Below, one piece after another: positions 10,376-21,626 of a DNA stretch of 64,000 bases (position 1 is its first letter; every line of letters starts with the position of its first letter). The position numbers were made by a program, and so were the translations under genes. Under the pieces are notes generated by a model, which was given only the letters and a program-made list of their open reading frames with translations, was not told the DNA's origin and searched no databases. Origin of the DNA: Anaeramoeba ignava (taxonomy: Eukaryota > Metamonada > Anaeramoebidae); assembly GCA_028826165.1 (NCBI GenBank), contig JAPDFW010000044.1, positions 503,501 through 567,500 on the forward strand. Direction: 5' to 3'.

Positions 10376-10864
10376 AAATTTAGCAATTTAATACGAGCGA
10401 TTGATGGAACCGAACATCCTAGAGATCGACTAGTGGTAAAAGAATCTACCTATCACACTGGAAAGAAGAAATTTTCCACATTAATGTCACTAGCTATTTG
10501 CGATTTTAAAGGAAAACTAATCGCTTTTGAAACTGGAATTGATGGCCAAAATAATGATTCGGGCGCTTACAAAATAAGGGAAATGAAAAAAAAAGTTAAG
10601 GCATCTGGGTACAAATTGTTAGTTGATGGAGAATTTGGAGAAAAAGAGATGATCAAACCATTCCAAAAAAAAAATCAAGAAAGATTAAGCCAAATTGAAT
10701 GGGAAACAAAACAAAAGCAATGCATAACAAGATCAGTAATTGAAAATGTTTTTGCATATATGAAAAAATACAAGGTAGCCAAATACCAAGTAAAAATTAG
10801 TGTAAAACTTCAAACAAGAGCACTCAAATCGATTGCAGTTTGTTATCAAATCCAAAAAACTTAA
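10376..10864 (+). pseudogene. PIF/Harbinger-like (DDE_4) transposase, N-truncated
   Basis: The frame opens near 10376 after a stop and reads AIDGTEHPRDRLVVKESTYH (first catalytic Asp of the iDGTh box), then GKKKFSTLMSLAICDFKGKL. The following block, ETGIDGQNNDSGAY, corresponds to the G-s-x-x-D segment. LLVDGEFGEK gives the D-x-g-Y-type block, and RSVIENVFAYMKKYKV the R-x-x-v-E-x-x-f-x-x-l-K block with the terminal acid. All catalytic positions of a DDE_4 domain are therefore readable, but the N-terminal DNA-binding region is missing and no partner Myb-like protein is seen. The stop is followed by a Lys/Glu-rich tail in other frames. Confidence 0.6.
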
Positions 10865-11354
10865 TTTGCCTAAATTGGATGAAGAAAAGATTCAACAAGA
10901 AATTCAGAGAATTATACAAAGAAAAAAAAGAAGAAAATCAAAATGAAGAAAAAAAGGAAAAGGAAAAAGAAAAAGAAAAAAAGAAAAAAAGGAAAAAAGA
11001 AAAAGAAAAAAGAAAAAAGAAAAAATCGAAGATCAAACCGATGTTGATATAGCAAAATTGATGCAAAGATGGGTATATGTTTTGAATGACAGATATAATC
11101 GTTCGATCAAAAGTGGGCAAAAACAGGTATGATTTTGTACAGATATTATGTAACATCTTGTGATGGGGAAAATTGTAGATTATGAAATCATTAGCACAAA
11201 CTTAAATAAACAATGGATAAAAAAAATTGTATAATTAACACAAAATTTTTTTCTTATTCATAAAATAAAATAATATCAATTTCAAATACAAAAAGAACGT
11301 ATTTATGATGTTCATTTTTTTAAAAAATGAAAAAAAAAAAATGAAAAAATTTTT
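10865..11354 (+). other. Degraded tail of the transposon island
   Basis: Begins with a purine-rich low-complexity block (10915-11030; GAAAAA-type) and short coding-like pieces (LMQRWVYVLNDRYNRSIKSG at about 11060-11115), then turns A/T-rich. At 11317-11352 there is an ATGAAAAAA-rich stretch, which is the gene-upstream T-rich element of this genome read on the other strand. It marks the right edge of the island before the satellite resumes. Confidence 0.4.
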
Positions 11355-13600
11355 TTTATAATTAATTTACCATTTTGTAATAAAATTAATTAAAAAATGA
11401 TTTTAAAAAGGAATTATTATTAATATTAAATAAATATAATTAAAAATAAAGAAATAAATTTAATTAAAATATTTTATTTATTATTTTATTTAATTTTTAA
11501 TTATAATTAATAAAAATAAATTAATAAAATTAATTAAGAAATGATTTTAAAACCATTTTATTATTAATATTAAATAAATATAATTAAAAATAAAGAAATA
11601 AAATTAATTAAAATATTTTATTTATCATTTTATTTAATTTTTAATAATAATTATTTGAAATAAATTAATAAAATTAATTAAGAAATGATTTTAAAACTTT
11701 TTTATTATTAATATTAAATAAATATTATTAAAAATAAAGAAATAAAATTAATTAAAATATTTTATTTATTATTTTATTTAATTTTTAATAATAATTAATA
11801 AAAATAAATTAATAAAATTAATTAAGAAATGATTTTAAAACCTTTTTATTATTAATATTAAATAAATATAATTAAAAATAAAGAAATAAAATTAATTAAA
11901 ATATTTTATTTATCATTTTATTTAATTTTTAATAATAATTAATAAAAATAAATTAATAAAATTAATTAAGAAATGATTTTAAAACCTTTTTTATTATTAA
12001 TATTAAATAAATATTATTAAAAATAAAGAAATAAATTTAATTAAAATATTTTATTTATCATTTTTATTTAATTTTTTATAATTAATTTACCATTTTGTAA
12101 TAAATTTAATTAAGAAATGATTTTAAAAACTTTTTATTATTAATATTAAATAAATATTATTAAAAATAAAGAAATAAATTTAATTAAAATATTTTATTTA
12201 TTATTTTATTTAATTTTTAATAATAATTAATTTAATAAAATTAATTAAGAAATGATTTTAAAACCATTTTATTATTAAAAATGATTTCTAAAAAGAAATA
12301 AAAAAAATAAAATATTTTAAAATAAATTTTTATTATTAATTAAATAAAATATTATTAAAATAAAAATTAATTAAAAATTTTAAAATTAATTAAAATTTAA
12401 AATTTTATTATTTTAATAAAATTAAATTATAAAATTTTTTATTTTTTTATTTATTATTTTTAAAGAAATTTAATTAAAATATTTTATTTACCATTTTTGT
12501 AATAAAATTAAAATAAAGAAATAAAATTTTAAAAATGATTTTAAAACTTTTTTATTATTAATATTAAATAAATATTATTAAAAATAAAAGAAATAAAATT
12601 AATTAAAATATTTTATTTATTATTTTATTTAATTTTTAATTATAATTAATAAAAATAAATTAATAAAATTAATTAAAAATGATTTTAAAACTTTTTATTA
12701 TTAATATTAAATAAATATTATTAAAAATAAAAGAAATAAAATTAATTAAAATATTTTATTTATTATTTTATTTAATTTTTAATTATAATTAATAAAAATA
12801 AATTAATTAAAATTAATTAAGAAATGATTTCAAAAACTTTTTATTATTAATATTAAATAAATATTATTAAAAATAAAGAAATAAAATTTAATTAAAATAT
12901 TTTATTTATTATTTTATTTAATTTTTAATTATAATTAATAAAAATAAGTTAATAAAATTAATTAAGAAATGATTTTAAAACTTTTTATTATTAATATTAA
13001 ATAAATATAATTAAAAATAAAGAAATAAAATTAATTAAAATATTTTATTTATTATTTTTATTTAATTTTTAATTATAATTAATAAAAATAAATTAATAAA
13101 ATTAATTAAGAAATGATTTTAAAAAGGAATTATAATTAATATTAAATAAATATTATTAAAAATTAAAGAAATAAAATTAATTAAAATATTTTATTTATTA
13201 TTTTATTTAATTTTTAATAATAATTAATAAAAATAAATTAATAAAATTAATTAAAGAAATGATTTTAAAATGTTTTTTATTATTAATATTAAATAAATAT
13301 TATTAAAAATAAAGAAATAAAATTAATTAAAATATTTTATTTATTATTTTGTTTAATTTTTAATTATAATTATTTATTATTTTACAATTAAATTAATTAA
13401 AAAATGATTTTAAAACCATTTTTTATTATTAATATTAAATAAATATAATTAAAAATAAAGAAATAAAATTAATTAAAATATTTTATTTATTATTTTATTT
13501 AATTTTTAATTATAATTAATTTATTATTTTGTAATAAAATTAATTAAGAAATGATTTTAAAACTTTTTTATTATTAATATTAAATAAATATTATTAAAAA
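11355..13600. repeat. Satellite S2, right block, about 145-bp unit, about 15 copies
   Basis: Same unit and landmark as the block at 6180-8815 (GAAATGATTTTAAAA about every 145 bp, with CTTTTT, CCATTTT and AGGAATT subtypes). A disordered patch at about 12265-12540 contains compressed or rearranged units. The array ends 40 bp before the stop of the minus-strand TMEM185-like gene. Confidence 0.9.
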
Positions 13601-13638
13601 TAAATTTAAATCAATCAAATTCTTCATTAAATTATTTA

Positions 13639-14885
13639 TCATTTTCCTGACATTAATCTGATTGAAAGAATTAATAAGATTACATTTAAGAGCCATGAAG
13701 GAATTAATAAAGGAAGAGAAACTAAAGACCATTTAATATTTATTTTCCCAATCAAATTCAGAAGAATCAACAATTCGTAAACAAAGAAGAAAATATTGGC
13801 AATTGAAAACGAGATATTCATTGAGTAAAAATCTTCATGAACATGCCTGAATTTGTTGAAAATTGCAAGAAAAATCAAGGCAATTAGAGGGATCGAATCG
13901 GCCATAAATAAAGGAATAAAAACGGAAGTCCAAGAGATTTTCTTATCATAATTTTGGAAATCGAGTTTCAAAGGAAAGAAGAATCAGGGAAACAATCAAA
14001 AAAAATAACATGATTAAGGGGAAAGTTAATAAATAAGTATCAACAAAAAGCGTGCTTCGATTTTCAAGTCGATCTTTTTCGTATTGAAGAGTTTTTATCA
14101 TGTTATACCAGCCAATTATAAAAAAAAGAAAAACGGGAATTAAAATGTAAATCAGTTTTAAATTCTTTACAATATTTTCCGTTCTCAATCCCAATAAAAT
14201 TAGGAAAACAGAAATAATCACGCTTGATTGATAAAATAATCTGAATAAAAAATGTTCATCAGTTATCACGACTGATTTTAAACACATCAAAAAAGAACCA
14301 GTAAATGAATAAACAAGAGCAATAAAAAAAGGGATGTAAATCAAGAACCAAGAACTCTTTATGATTGAATCCAATTTCAATGAGATCAATAATAAAGGGA
14401 TTGGAAGCATGCAAAGAAAAGCCATTGCAACAAAAAAGGGAGTGCAAAGAATTTCTACTTTGCCTTGGATTCTTTGGTTTCTTTTTGATTTTTTCTCGAT
14501 TTGTTGTTTGTCTTTCATGACTTTTTGGAACTTATTTATTTGTTGGATAAAAATTTCTTTTGGTTTCTTCACTAAATCTTGTGATAATTTATTTTGAGAA
14601 TCCAACAATAATTTATTTGTTTCATTTTCTTGATAATTTTGTTCTTTTTGGGTAAATATGTTTGCTAATCCAAGTTTTCCATGTTGAAAAATGTTTCCGT
14701 TGTTATCGATTGATAAAGTTTTAAAATCCAGAATTTGATGGTGATTTCCAATCATGTTTTTCCATGTGAACCAATCTTGTGATCCTCTATAGAATTGTTG
14801 ATTAACAGAAGAGCAAATTGCAATTTGATAAAAATTATCTAGGTAACTAAATATTGTCAGAAGAACTTGAGAAAGGATATTTTTT
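13639..14885 (-). CDS. Multi-spanning membrane protein, TMEM185 (Fragile-X-F-associated) like
   Basis: The minus-strand frame runs from about 14885 (an ATG lies at 14755) to 13946 and continues after one frame change to 13639. The soluble N-terminus is Gln/Lys-rich. At least five hydrophobic segments lie in the first part and about four in the second. Two copies of the family's characteristic motif are visible: LISLKLDSIIKSSWFLIYIP, and LKLDFQNYDKKISWTSVFIP, which straddles the frame change near 13970. That is the KLD-x(3-7)-SW-x(2)-vFiPl pattern of TMEM185/Tmemb_185A proteins. Because the motif is continuous across the shift, an indel (or consensus error) is more likely than an intron. The function of the family is poorly known. 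Upstream sequence in frame (residues such as CSSVNQQFYRGSQDWFTW) indicates that the real start lies in an earlier exon, probably the one at 15119-15305. Confidence 0.55.
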
Positions 14886-15118
14886 ATATTTTTTTTTAAA
14901 ATTGATTTAAAATTAAAATTGATTTAAAATTAAAATTAAAATTAAATTAAAATTAAATTAAAATTAAAATTAAAATTAAATTAAAATTAAAATTGATTTA
15001 AAATTAAAATTAAAATTAAATTAAATTAAATTAAAATTAAAATTAAAATTAAATTAAAATTAAAATTAAATTAAAATTAAAATTGATTTAAAATTAAATT
15101 AAAATTAAATTAAAATTT
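14886..15118. repeat. (AAATTA/AAAATT)n array, probably an intron of the TMEM185-like gene
   Basis: Simple A/T repeat dominated by AAAATT and AAATT units with occasional GATTTAAAATT. It separates two minus-strand coding blocks. No clean GT...AG pair was found at its edges on the minus strand, so the exact splice sites are unsettled. Confidence 0.6.
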
Positions 15119-15305
15119 GATTTGGAATTAAATTTGAAATCGAACTTTCATCAGGAAGCCAAGAAAAACAATCTCCTTCATTCTCATTTCCATTCACATT
15201 CTTTTGCTCTAAATTTTCTAATTTTTTATAATTTATATTTTTTGGTTGAATTAATTTTTGAAAAGTTTCAAAAGGAAATTCCTTTTTTTCTTCAAAAAGA
15301 TGCAT
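15119..15305 (-). CDS. Putative first exon of the TMEM185-like gene
   Basis: An ATG at 15305 on the minus strand starts MHLFEEKKEFPFETFQKLIQ and continues through an Asn/Glu-rich stretch to CFSWLPDESSISNL before running into the A/T repeat. The gene-upstream T-rich element lies directly 5' of it (15331-15365 read on the minus strand). Codon use is normal for this genome. Joining it to 14885-13639 is inferred from orientation and spacing only. Confidence 0.4.
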
Positions 15306-15330
15306 TTATTATTTATTATTTTTCGAATTA

Positions 15331-15365
15331 AAATGAAAAAAATGAAAATGAAAAAAATGAGAAAA
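15331..15365 (-). promoter_or_regulatory. TTTTTCATTTTT-type element upstream of the minus-strand gene
   Basis: Read on the minus strand, several TCATTTTT units in a T-rich run, 26-60 bp 5' of the ATG at 15305. The same motif precedes most genes of the window. Confidence 0.4.
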
Positions 15366-15384
15366 AATTTTTTGGATTTTTAAA

Positions 15385-15629
15385 TTTAAATCTTGAAAGT
15401 AATTCCTGAACAAAAAGAAACAGCATTAATTTATTATTCAAAAAGAGGTCCAATTTTTGGAGATGGTTGGGATTTATCAATTTCTGGTAATTTGAAAAAT
15501 GGATTTTCTAATTTGGGATTAAATTATCAACTTCCAGATGATATTCAATATAATTCAAAGAAAGCAAAAAGTTTCTTTACTAATCAATATGGAGAATGGA
15601 AAATTGAAAGAATTGAAGTTTATTTTTAA
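15385..15629 (+). pseudogene. Solitary TLDc C-terminal cassette (tail copy A)
   Basis: The frame begins in-line with the TLDc sequence at LKVIPEQKETALIYYSKRG and runs to GEWKIERIEVYF and a TAA. This is the last ~78 residues of the TLDc domain (PIFGDGWDLSISGNL core). It is nearly identical in nucleotides to the ends of the genes at 18549-18778 and 21133-21369, and the similarity continues into their 3' flank. The BTB, BACK and first half of TLDc are absent. Homology starts abruptly at AAATCTTGAAAG, immediately beyond the upstream element of the divergent gene on the left, so this is a truncated duplicate and not a gene by itself. Confidence 0.75.
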
Positions 15630-16081
15630 AACTTTATCAATTTAATTTTCCTTTTTTCTTTTTTTAATTCTTTTCTTTTTTTAATTTCAATTCAATTCAA
15701 AAACAGGAAAAAAAAAAATTTAAATAAAAAAAAAAAGAAAAAATTTAATTGATTTTTTATTTAAATTTTTTTAAATTAAAAAAAAAGGAAAAATAAATTT
15801 TTTTTGCTTTTTTTTTTTTCATTTTTTTCCTTTTTTATTTTCCATTTAAAAACAAAACAAAACTTTTTTAAAATTTAAATACAATTTTAAATTCATTTTA
15901 AAAAGAGAAAATAAAAGAAATGGAAAAGTTAATATTTTAAAAAATACACAAAATACATTTAAAATATATTTTTATTTTTAAAAACAAAAGATAATTTAAT
16001 ATTTTTTCAGTTCCAAATTTTTATTTTTAAAAACTAAAAACTAATTTTCCTTTTTTAATTTTTTTAATTTTTAATTTTTAG
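15630..16081 (+). repeat. Duplicated intergenic/leader segment, first copy
   Basis: T- and A-run-rich spacer holding the 3' flank of the solitary TLDc tail, the TTTTTCATTTTTTTCC element (about 15811-15828), an 8-nt first exon (15920-15927) and an intron ending at 16081. It is almost identical to 18779-19232 apart from A-run length differences and single substitutions. The tandem duplication unit therefore includes spacer, leader and intron. Confidence 0.8.
15811..15828 (+). promoter_or_regulatory. TTTTTCATTTTTTTCC element upstream of BTB-TLDc copy B
   Basis: A T-run with a single CA step, about 95 bp 5' of the ATG at 15920. The same element, at the same distance, precedes copy C (18961-18979). 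Confidence 0.4.
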
Positions 16082-18778
16082 TAAAAAATCAAAAGAGCAT
16101 CATAAAGATAAAGATAAAGATAAACATAAGCATCGCCATAATAAAGAAAAAGATAAAGAAGATAAAGAAAAAGATAAAGAAGATAAAGATAAAGAAAAGA
16201 AAAGATAAAGAAAAAGAAAAAGATAAAAAAGATAAAGATAAAGATAAAGAAAAGAGAAAAAGATAAAGATAAAGAAAAAGATAAAGAAAAAGATAAAGAA
16301 AAAGATAAAGAAAAAGATAAAGAAAAAGATAAAGAAGATAAAGAAAAAGATAAAGAAGATAAAGATAAAGATAAAGATAAACATAAACATAAACATCGCC
16401 ATAATAAACATAAACATAAGAATCGCCATAATCGAGATAAAGATAAAAAAGATCCTAAAAAAGATCCTAAAAAAGATCCTAAAAAAGATTCTAAAAAAGA
16501 TCCTAAAAAAGATCCTAAAAAAGATTCTAAAAAAGATCCTAAAAAAGATCCTAAAAAAGATCCTAAAAAAGATCCTAAAAAAGATCCTAAAAAAGATCCT
16601 AAAATAGACGAAAAAGAAGATGAACAAGAAACTCTAGATACACAACGACTTTCACTTTACATAAAAAAGAAAAATAATGAATTAATTTTGAAAAAAAAAT
16701 ATTCAAGACTTCCAAAATTTGCACTTGAATTAAAATCAACACTTTTTGATCCAAAACGTCAACAAGATCTAAAAGTAGAAACAGGAACTAAATCACAACC
16801 TAAACTAGAAAATAAAGAAAATAAAACAGAAAAAGAAAAAGAAAATAAAAAACAATCTAAAAAACAAACAGAAAAAGAAAAAGAAAAAGAAAAAGAAAAA
16901 GAAAAAGAAACTAGAATAAATTCATTTCATTTATTTGAATCAATTTTAAAAGCTCGATTATCATTAAACAAAAATGAAGACCTACAAAAGAAAAAATTCA
17001 TAAATCAAAATTATTATGTTGCACAAAAGTTTTTTGAATATATTTATACTGGATATTTTGATCTTCCTGTTGTTGATCCTAATCCTAATGAAAAATATTT
17101 TTCTGATATTATTAAAAATCAATATTCAAATGATGTTAGTTATTATGATATTAAAATGGAATCATCATTCATTTTAACTTGCCAATTATATTGTTTATTC
17201 AAAGATTTTTCTCTTACTGAACCTTGTTTAAGATGCCAAAATTACATTCTAGACGAACTTGAAAGAAAACAATTTATTCATTTAGATATTAAAAATCAAA
17301 ATCAAAATCAAAATCAAAATCAAAATCAAAATCAAAATCAAAATGAAAATCAAAATCAAAATCAAAATGAAAATCAAAATCAAAATCAAAATCAAAATCA
17401 AAATCAAAATCAAAATCAAAATCAAAATCAAAATGAAAATGAAAATCAAAATCATTTAATTAAAAACAATGCATTAAGTAAATTGAAATATATCAAAAGT
17501 TTGAATAAAAATGATCTTACAGAACTTGCTATGAATATTATTGATAAGCAAATTGAAGAAATTATTATCAATCAAGATTATTTACTTATTGGAGATGATG
17601 ATCTTCGAGAAATTCTTCAAAGAAATACATTGAATATCTCAAGAGAAATTTTCCTTTTTAAAATGGTTTTTGATTATGTAACGAAAAAATATCCAAATAT
17701 AGTCCATCTAAATGAAAATGATCAAAAAAAAGATGATCAAAAAAAAGATGATCAAAAAAAAGATGATCAAAAAAAAGATGATCAAAAAAAAGACGATCCA
17801 AAAATATCATTGAATAATAAATCAAGAGATTTGTTGAATAACACTTTCCTGAATCACATTCGATTTGGATCAATGGATATTGAAGATATTGAATTTATTC
17901 GTGAAAAACAAATATTTTTAGAAAAAGATGATGAAAAGATTAATGATATTTTAGATTTTATTGAAAACTCTATTGATGGATATCATGAAGATAATAAAAT
18001 AATAATCGAAAAATATAAAAATAAAAATGAAAGTGAAAGTGAAAGTGAAAATGAAAATGAAAGTGAAAGTGAAAATGAAAATAAAAATGAAAATCAAAAT
18101 CAAAATCAAAATCAAACAGTTGATTGGTTTAAAAGCAAAAGATATTTTTTTGACGAGAAATTATTTGATTTAACAAAAGAATTAAATTTGGAATCAAATT
18201 TAATCAAAATTGAAAAATTAAATTTACCAATTACAAAAAATTGCTTTTTTGCAACTTATGATTCAGTTATATTAAAATGGATTGATAAAGAAATTTGTGA
18301 TAAATTAAAACTACAATTTGTTTCAGATTCAAATGATAATTATAGTTGCAAAGAATTTCATGAAATTTGCGATAATCAAGGACCAATAGTTGTTATTATT
18401 AAAACTGGAGGATATATTTTTGGAGGATTTAGTTCAGTTGGTTGGATTAAAAATCAAAATCAAAATCAAAATCCTTATTTTATTGAAGATGATAAAGCTT
18501 TTCTTTTTACTCTCAAATCATACAATAAAGAACAACAAATCTTGAAGGTAATTCCTGAACAAAAAGAAACAGCATTAGTTTATTATTCAAAAAGAGGTCC
18601 AATTTTTGGAGATGGTTGGGATTTATCAATTTCTGGTAATTTGAAAAGTGGATTTTCTAATTTGGGATTAAATTATCAACTTCCAGATGATATTCAATAT
18701 AATTCAAAAAAAGCAAAAGGTTTCTTTACTAATCGATATGGAGAATGGAAAATTAAAAGAATTGAAGTTTATTTTTAA
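15920..18778 (+). CDS. BTB-BACK-TLDc protein, copy B
   Basis: Proposed structure: mini-exon 15920-15927 (ATGGAAAA), GT...TTTTTAG intron to 16081, then one long exon giving MENKKSKEHHKDKDKDKHKH at the N-terminus. The charged head contains (Lys-Asp)n, His-rich and (DPKK)n repeats at 16090-16610; one or two single-base shifts near 16205-16260 break its frame, while everything from about 16270 to 18778 is open. A BTB-like region follows (about 16690-17280, including FEYIYTGYFDLPV), then an Asn-Gln hexamer tract (17293-17450), a BACK-like helical region (DKQIEEIIINQDYLLIGDDD), a (KKDDQ)n tract (17719-17800), a Ser/Glu/Asn tract, and a C-terminal TLDc domain (about 18305-18775: FHEICDNQGP, FGGFSSVGW, GPIFGDGWDLSI). 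BTB-BACK proteins commonly act as Cullin-3 substrate adaptors, and TLDc domains of other proteins bind the V-ATPase. The combined role here is unknown. Confidence 0.7.
17293..17452 (+). repeat. (AAAATC/G)n hexamer tract coding Asn-Gln/Asn-Glu
   Basis: About 27 hexamers between the BTB and BACK regions of copy B, read as AAT CAA or AAT GAA. Copy C has a short, frame-shifted version at the same place, copy F a much longer one, and copy E an intron with a related repeat. Confidence 0.9.
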
Positions 18779-19232
18779 AACTTTATCAATTTAATTTTCC
18801 TTTTTTCTTTTTTTAATTCTTTTTCTTTTTTTAATTTCAATTCAATTCAAAAACAGGAAAAAAAAAATTTAAATAAAAAAAAAGAAAAAATTTAATTAAT
18901 TTTTTATTTAAATTTTTTTTAAATTAAAAAAAAAGAAGGAAAAATAAATTTTTTTTGCTTTTTTTTTTTTCATTTTTTTCCTTTTTTATTTTCCATTTAA
19001 AAACAAAACAAAACTTTTTTAAAATTTAAATATAATTTTAAATTCATTTTAAAAAGAGAAAATAAAAGAAATGGAAAAGTTAATATTTTAAAAAATACAC
19101 AAAATACATTTAAAATATATTTTTATTTTTAAAAAAAAAAGATAATTTAATATTTTTTCAATTCCAAATTTTTATTTTTAAAAACTAAAAACTAATTTTC
19201 CTTTTTTAATTTTTTTAATTTTTAATTTTTAG
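18779..19232 (+). repeat. Duplicated intergenic/leader segment, second copy
   Basis: Near-identical to 15630-16081, including the ATGGAAAA mini-exon (19071-19078) and the intron ending at 19232. The differences seen are A-run lengths and a few substitutions, so the duplication looks recent. Confidence 0.8.
18961..18979 (+). promoter_or_regulatory. TTTTTCATTTTTTTCC element upstream of copy C
   Basis: Same element and spacing (about 95 bp to the ATG) as for copy B. Confidence 0.4.
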
Positions 19233-21369
19233 TAAAAAATCAAAAGAGCATCATAAAAGACATCAAAAAAAAGATGATAAAAAAAATAGCAATAAAAAAA
19301 ATAGCAATAAAAAGAATAGCAATAAAAAGAATAGCAATAAAAAGATGACAATAAAAAGAATAGCAATAAAAAAGATGATAATAAAAATAATAATAATAAT
19401 AATAATCAAAATAATCAAAATAATCAAAATCAAAATCAAAATGAAAATCACTTAAATTCAGAAAGATCTTCAATTACAAAAAAAAAGAAAAATAATGAAG
19501 CAATTTTCAAAAAAAAATATTCAAGACTTCCAAAATTTGCACTTGAATTAAAATCAACACTTTTTGATCCAAAACATCAACAAGATCAAGAAATAAAAGC
19601 ACGTACAAAAAAAGAAACGAAAAAAGAATCAAAAAAGCAATCCAAAAAAAAAAGTAAAAAAGACATTCAAAAACGAATCCTAACGGAAACAGAAACGGAA
19701 ACAAAAACAGAAACGGAAACAGAAACAGAAACTCAAACAGAACCAAAAAATTCATTTCATTTATTTTCAACAATTTTGCAATCTCGACTTCCTAATAATG
19801 AAATTTTACAAAAAAACATGGAAAAATTAGGAAATCCAAATTATTATGTTTTACGAGCATTTTTAGAATATGTTTATACTGGATATTTTAGTCTTCCTGT
19901 TTTCGATCCTAATCCTGATATCAAAGTTAATACTTTTCAAAACCAATATCCAAAAAATGCTAATTATCATGATATTAACATGGAATATTCTTTCATTTTA
20001 ACTTGCCAATTATATTGTTTATTCAAAGATTTTTCTCTTGATGAACCTTGTTTAAGATGCCAAAATTACATTCTAAATGAACTTGAAACAAAAGAATTTA
20101 TTCATTTTGATATTCTAAATCAAAAATCAAAAACAAAATCAAAAATCAAAATCAAAATCAAAACCAAAATTATTTAATTAAAAATAATGCATTAAGTAAA
20201 TTGCCACTTATGAGAAGTTTTGATAGAAAAGATCTTACAGAACTTGCTATGCATGCTATTGATAAACAAATTGAAGATATTATTAGTAATCAAGATTATT
20301 TACTTATTGGAGATGAGGATCTTCTAGAAATTATCAAAAGAGATACATTGAATATTTCAAATGAATTCGATCTTTTTAAAATGGTTTTTGATTATTCGAT
20401 CAGGAAATATCCAAATATAGTCCATCAAAAAAAAGATGATCAAAAAAAAGATGATCAAAAAAAAGACGATCCAAAAATATCATTGAATGATAAATCAAGA
20501 GATTTGTTGAATAACACTTTCCTGAATCACATTCGATTTGGATCAATGGGTATTGAAGATATTGAATTTATTCGTGAAAAAACAAATATTTTTAGAAAAA
20601 GGTGATGAAAAGATTAATGATATTTTAGATTTTATTGAGAACTTTGCTGATGGAGATAATAAAGATAATATAAGAATAATCCAAAAATATCAAAATCAAA
20701 AAATTGATTGGTTTAAAAGCAAAAGACATTTTTTTGACGAGAAATTATTTGATTTAACAAAAGAATTAAATTTGGAATCAAATTTAATCAAAATTGAAAA
20801 ATTAAATTTACCAATTACAAAAAATTGCTTTTTTGCAACTTATGATTCAGCTATATTAAAATGGATTGATAAAGAAATTTGTGATAAATTAAAACTACAA
20901 TTTGTTTCAGATTCAAATGATAATTATAGTTGCAAAGAATTTCATGAAATTTGCGATAATCAAGGACCAATAGTTGTTATTATTAAATCCGAAGGATATA
21001 TTTTTGGAGGATTTAGTTCAGTTGGTTGGATTAAAAATCAAAATCAAAATCAAAATCAAAATCCTTATTTTATTGAAGATGATAAAGCTTTTCTTTTTAC
21101 TCTCAAATCAAAAAACGAAGAACAACAAATCTTGAAAGTAATTCCTGAACAAAAAGAAACAGCATTAGTTTATTATTCAAAAAGAGGTCCAATTTTTGGA
21201 GATGGTTGGGATTTATCAATTTCTGGTAATTTGAAAAGTGGATTTTCTAATTTGGGATTAAATTATCAACTTCCAGATGATATTCAATATAATTCAAAAG
21301 AAAGCAAAAAGTTTCTTTACTAATCGACATGGAGAATGGAAAATTGAAAGAATTGAAGTTTATTTTTAA
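19071..21369 (+). pseudogene. BTB-BACK-TLDc protein, copy C, multiply frameshifted
   Basis: Same exon plan as copy B: mini-exon 19071-19078, intron, long exon from 19233. The head differs (NKKNS repeats, an Asn-Gln run and a Thr-Glu repeat) but the sequence from KKKYSRLPKFALELKSTLFD onward is colinear with copy B. Comparison with B places single-base shifts near 19345 (A-run), 20120-20165 (hexamer tract, turning Asn-Gln into Lys-Ile), 20578-20585 (an extra A before ACAAATATTTTT) and 21300 (an extra base before AAGCAAAAAG, giving an early TAA). The natural stop would be at 21367-21369. Four shifts argue for a pseudogene, but all are in A-runs or hexamers and could be consensus errors. Domains recognisable: BTB (FLEYVYTGYFSLPV), BACK and TLDc (FHEICDNQGP, FGGFSSVGW). 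Confidence 0.7.
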
Positions 21370-21510
21370 AACTTTATCAATTTAATTTTCCTTTTTTCTT
21401 TTTTTAATTCTTTTCTTTTTTTAATTTCAAAAAAAAAAATAAAATCAAAAAAATAAAAAAAGTGGATTTTTATTTTAAAACAAGAAAGAAAAATATTATT
21501 TTCAAAAAAT

Positions 21511-21525
21511 TTTCTTTTCATTTTT
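21511..21525 (+). promoter_or_regulatory. TTTCTTTTCATTTTT element upstream of copy D
   Basis: T-rich run with the CAT step about 100 bp 5' of the proposed start at 21627, as for the sister genes. Confidence 0.35.
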
Positions 21526-21626
21526 CTTCTTATTTTAAAAATAATGAAAGGGTTTGTTTTAAAAATTTAAATTTTGAAATGAATAAGAATAAAAATAAAA
21601 ACTAATTCAAATTTTCAAAAAAAAAA

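Noticed and set aside
13946-14000. 52-bp intron to explain the TMEM185-like frame change
   Set aside because: It would start GTTTCC, unlike most introns here (usually GTAA...), and would remove the conserved KLD-x-SW motif. A single-base indel is simpler.
16100-16627. Minus-strand frame rich in RIFFRIFF repeats, membrane-protein-like
   Set aside because: Antisense reading of the (DPKK)n/(KD)n head of BTB-TLDc copy B; the sense strand continues into conserved domains.
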